64,000 nucleotides of DNA from Methylophaga sp. OBS1 (lineage in GTDB: Bacteria > Pseudomonadota > Gammaproteobacteria > Nitrosococcales > Methylophagaceae). Location: contig NZ_JAPDMS010000002.1 of NCBI RefSeq assembly GCF_026319365.1, positions 372,001 through 436,000 on the forward strand, read 5' to 3'. The notes under the pieces were generated by a model. The model was not told the origin of the DNA. It worked only from the letters and a program-made list of their open reading frames with translations, and ran no database searches. Of the stretch, positions 28,352 through 37,400 are shown piece after piece (position 1 is the first letter of the stretch; the number at the start of each line of letters is the position of its first letter). A program made the translations under genes and the position numbers.

Positions 28352-28486
28352 ATGAAACGTACTTTTCAACCTAGCAATCTGAAGCGCAAGCGCACTCACG
28401 GTTTCCGTGCCCGCATGAAAACTGTTGGTGGTCGTCGCGTTATCAACGCTCGTCGCGCCAAAGGCCGCGCAAAACTGTCAGTTTAA
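28352..28486 (+). CDS. rpmH: 50S ribosomal protein L34
   Basis: A 44-residue, very basic protein beginning [20 protein letters not shown] and ending [11 protein letters not shown], the standard L34 sequence. It binds 23S rRNA in the large subunit. It is followed by rnpA, yidD, yidC and mnmE, the classical gammaproteobacterial order, under the promoter at 28240. Confidence 0.98.
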   Translation: MKRTFQPSNLKRKRTHGFRARMKTVGGRRVINARRAKGRAKLSV

Positions 28487-28515
28487 TCCCTCTGACCTCT
28501 CCAGGAGGGCATGAC

Positions 28516-28869
28516 TTGGCCTCATTCAGCCGAGCCATGAGAATGAATCGCCCGGGAGACTTTTCTCGGGTATTCCGTCAGGGAAAACGCATCGGAGGGG
28601 GCGGACTGACGGTACTAACGGTTGAAAATTCAGTCGGACATCCCCGACTGGGGCTGGCCATAGCTAAGAAACACGTCAAGCTCGCCAGCCACCGCAACCG
28701 CTTGAAGCGGATTATTCGCGAGTCATTCCGACAGCACCAATCCGCATTCTCCAACATCGACATTGTGGTGTTGTCACGGCCTGGCGTGGACCAGCGGGAC
28801 AGCGCACAAATCTGGGCAGCATTGGAGCGACATTGGTTAACAGTGGTGGCGCAATGGCAAAAATCCTGA
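28516..28869 (+). CDS. rnpA: ribonuclease P protein component
   Basis: A 117-residue basic protein that supports RNase P RNA in trimming tRNA 5' ends. The conserved RNR-type motif lies in [21 protein letters not shown], preceded by [11 protein letters not shown]. The start is taken as TTG 28516 because AGGAGG lies at 28503-28508, seven bases upstream; the ATG at 28511 is out of frame. It overlaps yidD by 16 bases. Confidence 0.95.
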   Translation: MASFSRAMRMNRPGDFSRVFRQGKRIGGGGLTVLTVENSVGHPRLGLAIAKKHVKLASHRNRLKRIIRESFRQHQSAFSNIDIVVLSRPGVDQRDSAQIWAALERHWLTVVAQWQKS

Positions 28870-29090
28870 TCAGCTTCGTTCGAGGCTATAAGCTCTTGTT
28901 GAGCCCGTTTGTCGGTATGCACTGTCGCTTCCAGCCTACCTGTTCACAGTATATGATTGATGCCATTGAGCGACATGGCGCCCTCCGCGGCGTCTGGCTC
29001 GGTTTGCGTCGCCTGTCTCGTTGTCACCCCTGGCATGAGGGTGGTGTGGATCCCGTTCCCGACTTAAAAACAAAGAATCACAATGGATAA
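28854..29090 (+). CDS. yidD: membrane protein insertion efficiency factor YidD
   Basis: A 78-residue protein with the family pattern [44 protein letters not shown] and GVDPVP, including the conserved Cys residues. It aids YidC-dependent membrane insertion. ATG 28854 overlaps the end of rnpA; the frame extends upstream to 28833, but the added residues are not family-like. It overlaps yidC by 8 bases. Confidence 0.95.
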   Translation: MAKILISFVRGYKLLLSPFVGMHCRFQPTCSQYMIDAIERHGALRGVWLGLRRLSRCHPWHEGGVDPVPDLKTKNHNG

Positions 29091-30720
29091 TCTCAGAACG
29101 CTATTTATTTTCGGCCTGCTCATCGTCTCCCTGTTGTTGTGGGAAGCCTGGCAGAATGACTATGTCCGACCTCAGCAGCAAGCGGCCGAACAAGCGGCTG
29201 AAACCGCAAACGGCCCAGCAACTGACGCCGAAGCGGATTTGCCGGATCTGCCTGCACCGACAGCAGAATCAATGCCTGATGTACCCACTACGCCCGAAGC
29301 CTCGGCAGTCACTGAAAAAGTGCATGTCAAAACCGATGTCATCGACCTGAAAATCAGTACTCAGGGTGGCGATATTCGCGAACTGGCCCTGCTTGAATAT
29401 GCCGTCAGCTCTGATCAACCTGATACCCCGGTACAGTTTCTTAACGATACTGCCAGTCATTTCTTTGTAACCCAGTCAGGTCTGCGTGCTGAAGGCGATG
29501 CGCCGACTCATTATGCGGAATACCGTGCTGAGAAAGATGAATACGTTCTGCAGGAAGGTCAGGATGAAATCAAGGTGCCGCTGTACTGGGAGAATGAGGC
29601 CGGTCTGCAGGTTATTAAGACCTATACCTTCAAACGTGACAGCTACTTGGTTGAAGTCGATTATCAGGTCAACAATCAGTCAGCGGACGGCTTCTCGGCT
29701 TATCCCTATGCTCAGCTGAACCGCAATCGCAGCGATGATGGCTCCATGTTCATTTATACCTATACCGGTGCCGTTTTCTCCAGCGAAGGCAATGAATATC
29801 AGAAAGTCGATTTCGACGAACTGGAAGAAGCGCCGTATAACCGCAGCGTCAACAACGGCTGGGCGGCGATGATTCAGCATTATTTTGTGGGTGCCATTGT
29901 ACCGCCACAGGAGGCGGAACTCGGTTTCTACGGTCGTTCCATTAACAACAGCAACTATGTCGCCGGTGTGCGCATGCCGGTAATCAGTGCTGAAGCGGGT
30001 CAACAGGCACAGGCTGATTACGGGCTTTATCTCGGTCCGAAAAAACATGAGCGCCTGGAAAAGGTCGCTGAAAACCTGCCTTTGACCGTCGATTACGGCA
30101 TCCTGACCATTATTTCCGAACCGCTGTTCTGGGTGATGGAATGGCTGCACAAGCTGACCGGCAACTGGGGTTGGTCGATTGTTTTGCTGACCGTGTTGAT
30201 CAAACTGGCTTTCTTCAAGTTGTCCGCGGCCAGTTACCGTTCCATGGCCGGTATGCGTAAACTGACGCCGAAACTGGCACAGCTGAAAGAACGCTACGGC
30301 GATGACAAGCAGAAATTTAACCAGGCGATGATGGATCTGTATCGTACCGAGAAGATCAATCCCCTTGGCGGTTGTCTGCCTATCCTGGTACAGATGCCGG
30401 TATTCCTGGCTTTCTACTGGGTACTGGTGGAAAGCATCGAGCTGCGTCAGGCTGATTTTATGCTCTGGATTAACGACCTGACGGCCATGGATCCATACTT
30501 CGTCTTGCCAGTCCTGTTCGGCCTGTCAATGTGGTTCCAGCAAAAGCTGAATCCGGCACCGCAGGATCCGGCGCAGGCGATGATGATGAAGATCTTCCCG
30601 CTGGTCTTCACCGTATTCTTTGCCTTCTTCCCGGCCGGTCTGGTGCTGTACTGGCTGGTCAACAACCTGCTGTCGATTGCCCAGCAGTGGTATATAACCC
30701 GTAAGATGGGGGCACTCTAA
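29083..30720 (+). CDS. yidC: membrane protein insertase YidC
   Basis: A 545-residue inner-membrane insertase. The first helix (residues about 5-22) is followed by a Pro/Glu/Ala-rich linker and the large periplasmic P1 domain (about 70-330). The conserved five-helix core follows, with [15 protein letters not shown], the cytoplasmic [19 protein letters not shown] hairpin and [17 protein letters not shown]. It inserts respiratory and other membrane proteins alone or with SecYEG. Length and layout are typical of Gram-negative YidC. Confidence 0.97.
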   Translation: MDNLRTLFIFGLLIVSLLLWEAWQNDYVRPQQQAAEQAAETANGPATDAEADLPDLPAPTAESMPDVPTTPEASAVTEKVHVKTDVIDLKISTQGGDIRELALLEYAVSSDQPDTPVQFLNDTASHFFVTQSGLRAEGDAPTHYAEYRAEKDEYVLQEGQDEIKVPLYWENEAGLQVIKTYTFKRDSYLVEVDYQVNNQSADGFSAYPYAQLNRNRSDDGSMFIYTYTGAVFSSEGNEYQKVDFDELEEAPYNRSVNNGWAAMIQHYFVGAIVPPQEAELGFYGRSINNSNYVAGVRMPVISAEAGQQAQADYGLYLGPKKHERLEKVAENLPLTVDYGILTIISEPLFWVMEWLHKLTGNWGWSIVLLTVLIKLAFFKLSAASYRSMAGMRKLTPKLAQLKERYGDDKQKFNQAMMDLYRTEKINPLGGCLPILVQMPVFLAFYWVLVESIELRQADFMLWINDLTAMDPYFVLPVLFGLSMWFQQKLNPAPQDPAQAMMMKIFPLVFTVFFAFFPAGLVLYWLVNNLLSIAQQWYITRKMGAL

Positions 30721-30726
30721 GCCGGT

Positions 30727-32070
30727 ATGGAAACGATTGTCGCAGTCGCCACCGCGCCCGGGCGTGGTGGCGTGGGCGTGGTGCGGATTTCAGGCAAACA
30801 GGCCGCAGAAATCGTCCAGGCTATCTGCGGTAAATTGCCCCAGCCGCGCTATGCGCAGTTCACCCGTTTCCGGGATAAGTCTGGCGATCTGATTGATAGC
30901 GGCATCGCGCTGTATTTTCCCGGCCCGGCCTCTTTTACCGGTGAAGATGTAGTGGAACTGCAGGGGCACGGCAGTCCACTGGTCATGGATCAGCTCTGCC
31001 AGCGCGCCATCGAACTTGGGGCCCGCATGGCCCGGCCCGGCGAATTCTCTGAACGGGCATTTCTCAATAACAAAATGGATCTGGCGCAGGCTGAGGCCGT
31101 GGCCGATCTGATTGAAAGCTCAACCGAACAGGCGGCGCGCAGTGCGGTTCGTTCACTGCAGGGCGATTTCTCCAACCGTATTAATGCCTTTCTGGAAGAA
31201 CTGACACATCTGCGGATGTACGTCGAAGCCTCGATTGATTTTGCCGATGAGGAAATCGATTTTCTGGCTGAAGCGCAGGTTGATCAACAATTACAGGACC
31301 TGCTGAAAACCCTCGATGGCATTACCGGCAGTGCCCGTCAGGGTCGTCTGCTGCGTGAAGGCATCAGCGTGGTACTGGCGGGCCAGCCCAATGCCGGTAA
31401 ATCCAGTCTGCACAATCAGCTGGCTGGACACGATGCTGCCATCGTCACCGATGTGGCCGGCACCACCCGTGATGTATTGCGTGAGCAGATTCATCTGCAG
31501 GGGATGCCGCTGCGTATTTCTGATACGGCAGGACTGCATGAGGCCACCACCGATGTGGTCGAACTGGAAGGCATACGCCGCACCCAGAATGAACTGGCGC
31601 AGGCTGATCACATTCTGCTGATTATCGACGACAACCATGGCATGACAAGGCAGGATCGAAAGATTCTGGAAGAGATGCCCGCCGATAAACCATTGACGGT
31701 CATCCGTAACAAGATTGACCGTAGCGGCCATCAGGTCAGCGAAACAGTGGAAGATGGCATGCCGACTATTTTCCTGTCGGCCAAAACCGGTGAAGGTATG
31801 GAGTTGCTCAGACAGCATCTGTTCAAAGCCGTCGGTTTTCACCCGGAAGAAGAGGGGGTATTTATCGCCCGTCGACGTCATCTTGATGCCCTGTCACGGG
31901 CGCGTCAGGCGATTGTAAATGGCTACGACTGTCTGGCCGGTATGGGCGCCGGTGAGCTGCTGGCGGAAGAGCTGCGTCAGGCTCAGAATGCACTGGGCGA
32001 AATCACCGGCACTTTTACCACCGAAGACCTGCTGGACCATATCTTTTCCAGTTTCTGCATCGGTAAATAA
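30727..32070 (+). CDS. mnmE: tRNA modification GTPase MnmE
   Basis: A 447-residue GTPase that, with MnmG, makes the 5-carboxymethylaminomethyl group of wobble uridine in some tRNAs. It has an N-terminal tetrahydrofolate-binding domain beginning METIVAVATAPGRGGVGVVRISG, an inserted G domain with GQPNAGKSSL, DVAGTTRD and DTAGLH, and the terminal CIGK that carries the catalytic Cys. The integrative element lies just beyond it; mnmG is not downstream. Confidence 0.97.
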   Translation: METIVAVATAPGRGGVGVVRISGKQAAEIVQAICGKLPQPRYAQFTRFRDKSGDLIDSGIALYFPGPASFTGEDVVELQGHGSPLVMDQLCQRAIELGARMARPGEFSERAFLNNKMDLAQAEAVADLIESSTEQAARSAVRSLQGDFSNRINAFLEELTHLRMYVEASIDFADEEIDFLAEAQVDQQLQDLLKTLDGITGSARQGRLLREGISVVLAGQPNAGKSSLHNQLAGHDAAIVTDVAGTTRDVLREQIHLQGMPLRISDTAGLHEATTDVVELEGIRRTQNELAQADHILLIIDDNHGMTRQDRKILEEMPADKPLTVIRNKIDRSGHQVSETVEDGMPTIFLSAKTGEGMELLRQHLFKAVGFHPEEEGVFIARRRHLDALSRARQAIVNGYDCLAGMGAGELLAEELRQAQNALGEITGTFTTEDLLDHIFSSFCIGK

Positions 32071-32122
32071 AATCGCTTCCTAGCAGTTCCGGATAATTCC
32101 TCTCTAATTTGTTAACTCCAGC

Positions 32123-32142
32123 TATACCAAGGGTTAACGGTT
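32123..32142 (+). repeat. candidate attL core
   Basis: tataccaagggttaacggtt matches 16 of 20 bases of the right-end sequence at 46207-46226 in the same orientation. It lies between mnmE and the integrase, the expected place. The repeat is imperfect, so the true crossover may be the shared aagggtt part. Confidence 0.5.
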
Positions 32143-32183
32143 CCATATTGTTCTTGATTATTCCTCATGAATCCGCATAGTAT

Positions 32184-32258
32184 TGTGCCCATGGATGTGC
32201 CCATATTGATATTTTCTGTCGGATTGACAGAAATCTGGGCACATTCTTGTGCCCAGAT
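32184..32258. repeat. left arm-type sites: phased TGTGCCCA copies
   Basis: Direct copies at 32184 and 32196 are 12 bases apart. Inverted copies at 32236 and 32248 also start 12 bases apart and form an 11-bp hairpin with a 4-base loop. The same octamer pair with 12-base phasing occurs at the right end. They are probably binding sites for the integrase arm domain or an excision factor. Confidence 0.6.
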
Positions 32259-32397
32259 CAGGCTGAAAAGTTAGCTTTAAATCCAATTGAATGCCTCGCT
32301 TAAGCAGGCATGTCATTGTTTTATAGATAAAAATAGATCTGTTTCGAGCTTGTAAGGTTTGAAAAAATCTGGGCACACTTTTCAAGCGGAGTGTGAA

Positions 32398-33702
32398 ATG
32401 GCCTTGTCAGATACAAAAATAAAGAACCTAAAACCCAAGGATAAGGTTTATCAGGTAGCTGATGAAGCCGGCTTGTTTCTGGAGGTGACACCCAAAGGGG
32501 CCAAGGTTTGGCGGCTGCGCTATAGGTTGTTGGGAAAACAGGAAAAGGTGATGCTGGGACATTATCCTGCGTTTAGCCTGTCTGAAGCGCGTTCATGGCG
32601 TGATGAATGCAAAGTCCTTGTGAAGCGTGGCCTCTCACCAATGTCACTAAAAAGAGGCGATCTGATACCTGACCATCATTCCCCCACCGTAAAGGAGCTG
32701 GGTGAAGCGTTTATTTCTAGATGGTGTTTGGACACCGTTGAAAAAGCACGTCAAAAAGATGCAGAGCAACAGGTTGAGAATACTGTTCTAGCATTTGCGT
32801 CAAAGTGGTATGAAGAGATTGTAAAACCCAATAACAAGCGTCACGCAGGAACATTGAGGGTGTTGAAAAAAGATGTTTACCCAGTGATTGGCGACATGCA
32901 AATCAACGAGGTCAGCGTAAATGACATCCTTTCGATAACAGATGCGATCAAAAACCGCGGCTCTGATCAAATGGCATTGCAGACCCGTAATATCCTCAAA
33001 CGTCTGTTTTCATACGCCATTGCCAGACAAAAGACCCAATTCAATCCTGCTGCCGCGATAGAGGGGCGGTTCATTGCACAGGCGAAAAGTCGTGATGTGG
33101 CATTATCAACAGATGAAATAGGACGGCTCATCAGAGCCATCTATCAATCGGGAATGCGAAGAGCAAACAAGCTAGCCCTGCATTTACTCGTACTCACTAT
33201 GGTGCGCAAAACACAACTAACAGAGGCGACTTGGGATGAGATCGATTTTGATAAGGCGGAGTGGCTTATCCCGGCAGAACGCATGAAAAAAGACAAGGCC
33301 CAGATCGTGCCCTTGGCTGCTCAAGCTGTCGAGATGCTGAAAGAACTGAAACAACTTTCGTCTGGATCAGATTGGGTCTTCCCGAGCCGAAACTCTCTAA
33401 ACAGACACATATCGGATACCACGCTGAATCATGCTATTCGCACCCTTGATCTGGACATTCGACAATTTGTTATTCATGACTTCAGACGCACAGCATCGAC
33501 TCACCTTCATGAAGCAGGGTTCAATTCAGACTGGATTGAAAAGTGCCTGGCACATGAAACCAAAGGCATTCGTGGTGTATATAACAAAGCCCAGTATGCC
33601 GATCAGCGGCGAGACATGCTGCAGTGGTGGGCCAATTTTGTAGACAGTCAAATTGAGGAAGGACGAAAAGTTATACTAGGCAGGTTTGCGAGACAATCAT
33701 AA
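32398..33702 (+). CDS. tyrosine integrase (P4 type, DUF4102)
   Basis: A 434-residue site-specific recombinase. The N-terminal DUF4102 arm-binding domain (residues about 3-85) contains KNLKPKDKVYQVADEAGLFLEV; a core-binding domain follows at about 130-220. The catalytic domain keeps the Arg in MVRKTQL, a Lys in MKKDKAQIV, HDFRRTASTHLHEAG, the second His in CLAHE and the Tyr in GVYNKAQYA, so it looks active. ATG 32398 follows GGAG at 32388; the frame is open upstream to 32359. It is the first gene inside the left end and should integrate and excise the island. Confidence 0.93.
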   Translation: MALSDTKIKNLKPKDKVYQVADEAGLFLEVTPKGAKVWRLRYRLLGKQEKVMLGHYPAFSLSEARSWRDECKVLVKRGLSPMSLKRGDLIPDHHSPTVKELGEAFISRWCLDTVEKARQKDAEQQVENTVLAFASKWYEEIVKPNNKRHAGTLRVLKKDVYPVIGDMQINEVSVNDILSITDAIKNRGSDQMALQTRNILKRLFSYAIARQKTQFNPAAAIEGRFIAQAKSRDVALSTDEIGRLIRAIYQSGMRRANKLALHLLVLTMVRKTQLTEATWDEIDFDKAEWLIPAERMKKDKAQIVPLAAQAVEMLKELKQLSSGSDWVFPSRNSLNRHISDTTLNHAIRTLDLDIRQFVIHDFRRTASTHLHEAGFNSDWIEKCLAHETKGIRGVYNKAQYADQRRDMLQWWANFVDSQIEEGRKVILGRFARQS

Positions 33703-33777
33703 GCTAGCCGACTAAGCATAGTCGTTACTAAGGTATGATTCTGGCAATAAACAAATGAACTTATTCAAGGAGGAAAC

Positions 33778-34398
33778 ATGATCAACGAATCATTGAAAAA
33801 CATTATCGAAAATGTGCAGCCAGGATGCTTCCATTCTTTTGTTCAAGAGACACCATACAACTACTTATTACTCATTAACAACATTACTCGTAAGGATGAT
33901 GAGTTCTACAGGGATCTATTCATGCGCAGAATATACCCTGAACTAAATAATGCTGAGCTCACTGAAATGATGGGGGATTGCAGAATAATCATTTCAAAGA
34001 CACACAAGGACGTCATGCAAGCTCTGGTTCGCTCAATAGTGGAGAACGACATTAAATACATGCGAAATCTTTATGAGCATGATGTTGAGGTCAAATTGAA
34101 TGAGTCGAGATTCAGAGGTACTTCAATTTCAATTAGGGTATTAATTCGACAATATGCCAACAAAGCTATTTGTGATGCGGTTTATCAGAGGCTAAGCGAG
34201 TTAAAACCGACAATCAGCAAAATAATCGGAACAGAAAATATTCGTGTAGATGCATTTGGGCAAAAGCCAAGCTATTACATGGAAGCAAGAATTGAGGCTC
34301 CAGCTGATGATGATGGTGATGACGACAATCCAAATTGGCCCAGCACTACGGGTAATCCATCAGGCGGTGGCCGAGGAAACAACCCTCCTAGTATGTGA
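33778..34398 (+). CDS. unknown protein preceding the type ISP enzyme
   Basis: A 206-residue protein that I do not recognise. A strong AAGGAGG site lies just before the start. Residues 1-165 look like an alpha/beta or helical domain (RNLYEHDVEVKLNESRFRG, ISIRVLIRQYANKAICDAV). The end is an acidic run (ADDDGDDDNPNW) and a Gly/Pro/Asn-rich tail, which looks disordered. No signal peptide or membrane segment is seen. The restriction-modification gene starts 46 bases later on the same strand, so the two are probably co-transcribed and it may be an accessory factor (inference). Confidence 0.65.
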   Translation: MINESLKNIIENVQPGCFHSFVQETPYNYLLLINNITRKDDEFYRDLFMRRIYPELNNAELTEMMGDCRIIISKTHKDVMQALVRSIVENDIKYMRNLYEHDVEVKLNESRFRGTSISIRVLIRQYANKAICDAVYQRLSELKPTISKIIGTENIRVDAFGQKPSYYMEARIEAPADDDGDDDNPNWPSTTGNPSGGGRGNNPPSM

Positions 34399-34444
34399 TT
34401 TTGTAATTTAGAGCTAAAAAATAATCTTAAAGGCAGAGCCTAGC

Positions 34445-37400
34445 ATGTCAGCACTCAGAGAAATTTTAGATTCATACAGAACAGCAGCGGTAACAGAGCG
34501 TGAGAAAGGGACTTACTTTGAAGAGTTAATGATCTGCTACCTTAGAAATGAGGCAAGTTACCGAGATTTATACAGTGAAGTTTGGACATATGCTGATTGG
34601 GCAAAAAGCCAGGGTCTAGATGGTCGTGATACAGGAATCGATCTTGTTGCTAAAACTGCAGGCACGGATGAATATCACGCTATTCAATGTAAGTTGTACG
34701 CAGAAGATTACAAATTACAAAAGCGGGATATTGATAGCTTTTTTACTGCATCAGGTAAAAAACCATTTACACATAGGATAATTGTCAGCACGACAAATCA
34801 TTGGTCAGAACATGCTGAAGAGGCTATTCGTGACCAACAACCCCCCGTGAGTAAAATTGATCTCCATGATCTAGAAAATAGTCAGATTGACTGGTCCACA
34901 TATCAATATAAAGCCATCCCTGAATTAAAGCCCAAATTTCCCCTAAGACCACATCAGGAAACTGCATTAAACTCCGTCAAGCGAGGCCTAGAGAATGCCG
35001 ATAGAGGCAAGCTGATTATGGCTTGTGGTACAGGCAAGACTTTTACCAGTTTGAAAATTGCAGAGGAGTTGGCTGGCAAAGGTAAGCGAGTATTGTTTTT
35101 AGTCCCAAGTCTGTCTTTGCTATCCCAAACTCTGACAGAGTGGACACAACAAAGCACAACGCTATTGCATAGCTTTGCGGTATGTTCAGATAGTGATGTA
35201 GGGAAAAAACGTAAGCAATCTGACGATACCGTTCAGACCTTCACCCATGAGCTACGCTACCCATCGACTACAGAGCCATCTCGACTCGCCAGTGAGATTG
35301 ATAAGCGACATGATGCTCAGCATATGAGTGTTGTCTTCAGCACCTATCATTCGATAGACGTTATTAGCAAAGCGCAGCATGAGCATGACCTTGGCGACTT
35401 TGATCTGATCATTTGTGATGAGGCACACCGGACTACAGGCGCAACCTTTGATGATGAAGACGAGAGTGCTTTTGTCCGTGTGCATGATAACTCTTATATC
35501 AGAGCTAAAAAGCGCCTTTATATGACGGCCACTCCTCGCATTTATGGTGAAGTCGCGAAAGAAATTGAAGGCGTGACCTTATGTTCCATGGATAATGAAA
35601 AGCTCTATGGTAAAGATCTCTATGTAATCACCTTCTCTGAGGCTGTAAAACGGGGTCTATTGGTAGATTACAAGGTAATCGTGCTATCCATCGAGGAAAG
35701 CCATGTAAGCCGTCGAATCCAGTCTTTACTCAAGGATGAAGACAATCAATTGAAGGTTGATGATGCGGCCAAGATCATCGGTTGTTGGAAGGCCTTATCA
35801 AAACAAGGCCTGGAAGAGGACTTAAAGCTCGACGCTAATGCTATGAAGAGGGCAGTAGCCTTCTGTCAGGTAATCGAACTCAGCAAAGGCTCACGTACTC
35901 ACAAAGTGAGCTCGAAACAAATTGCCAACATGTTCCAGGCTGTTGTTGATGCCTACCAAGAGTCAGACGAAGAAGCAGCCTCCTATAAGCTCAAATGTCA
36001 GAGTGAGCATGTAGACGGCAGCATGAATGCGAGTGAGAAAGAGGCCAAGCTAGAGTGGTTGAAAGCAGAGCCACCAGAAGAAACATGCCGCATTCTAAGT
36101 AATGTCCGCTGCCTCTCTGAGGGGGTAGATGTTCCCGCGCTCGATGCTGTGCTTTTCCTTACTCCCAGAAACTCCCAAGTTGATGTTGTTCAGTCCGTTG
36201 GTCGTGTCATGCGTAACGCGCCGGGTAAAGAACGTGGGTATGTGATCATGCCTGTGGTTATTCCCGCAGGAGTAGAAGCACACGAAGCATTGAACGATAA
36301 CAAAACATACAGAGTAGTGTGGCAGGTCTTGCAGGCTCTACGCTCCCATGATGATCGCTTTGATGCGATGGTCAATAAGCTGGATTTGATTGGCCAAGAC
36401 ACCAGTAAGATGGAAGTTGTGGCCATTACTGACAAAGTAGAAAAGAAACAGAAAAAAACCAAAGGCAAAACCAAACGGCAAACAGGGCAAGGAGGCTTTA
36501 ACATTGGGACCAAAACCAAAAAGCCTCAACAAGATCAAGGCGAACTGCAATTTGAGATTGGTGAAGTAGAAAAGGCTATATATGCCAAGTTGGTTCAGAA
36601 AGTAGGTAATCGCGGCCATTGGGAAGAGTGGGCGAATGACATTGCCAAGATCGCTCGAACACACATAGACCGCATTAGAGGCATTCTCGAAAACGCTGAT
36701 AACAAGGAAGAGCGAGCGGCCTTCGAGGCTTTTGCTGAAGAGCTTCGTGATGATCTGAATGACAGCATCAACGATGAAGAAATTATCGAAATGCTGGCAC
36801 AGCACTTAGTGACTAAACCTGTATTTGATGCACTTTTTGAAGGCTACAGTTTTGCTGAGCAAAACCCGATGTCTCAGGCCATGCAATCGGTATTAGATGC
36901 ATTACATGATCATCACATCGGCAAAGAAGCAGAAACCCTTCAGGCCTTCTATGAAAGTGTAAAACTCAGAGCCGAAGGGATTGATAACGCAGCAGGCAAA
37001 CAAAAGATTGTCGTTGAACTGTATGACAAGTTCTTCCGAAACGCTTTTCCACGCATGACAGAGCGTTTAGGTATTGTGTATACCCCAGTCGAAGTTGTGG
37101 ACTTCATCATCCACAGTGTAAACGACGTGCTGCAATCAGAGTTTGGCCAAACTCTGGGTGGCAAAGGGGTTCATATCATTGACCCATTTACAGGTACAGG
37201 CTCATTTATTACTCGCTTGATGCAGAGCGGCTTGATTGATGCTGATGAGCTCAGGCATAAGTATGGTGGTGAGATTCATGCCAATGAGATTGTTTTATTG
37301 GCCTATTACATTGCAGCCATCAACATTGAAGCCGTGTACCACAGTATTATTGGTGGTGAATATCGTCCTTTCGAAGGGATCTGTTTAACGGATACCTTCC

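Larger units (their letters stand above)
32071..32397. other. 327-base gap with left element end and integrase control region
   Basis: No gene is seen. It holds the left attachment-like repeat (32123-32142), five copies of TGTGCCCA in either orientation (32184, 32196, 32236, 32248, 32370), an 8-bp hairpin at 32213-32233 (tttctgtc / gacagaaa) and an 11-bp hairpin at 32233-32258. The last TGTGCCCA copy lies about 20 bases before the integrase start, where integrase could repress its own gene. Confidence 0.6.

Noticed and set aside
32071..32200. A tRNA or tmRNA 3' end as integration target
   Set aside because: No cloverleaf arms, T-loop or CCA end could be found near either border.
32184..32377. 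Repeated TGTGCCCA units as a CRISPR-like array
   Set aside because: The unit is only 8 bases, occurs in both orientations with short intervals, and no cas genes are near; integrase arm sites explain it better.
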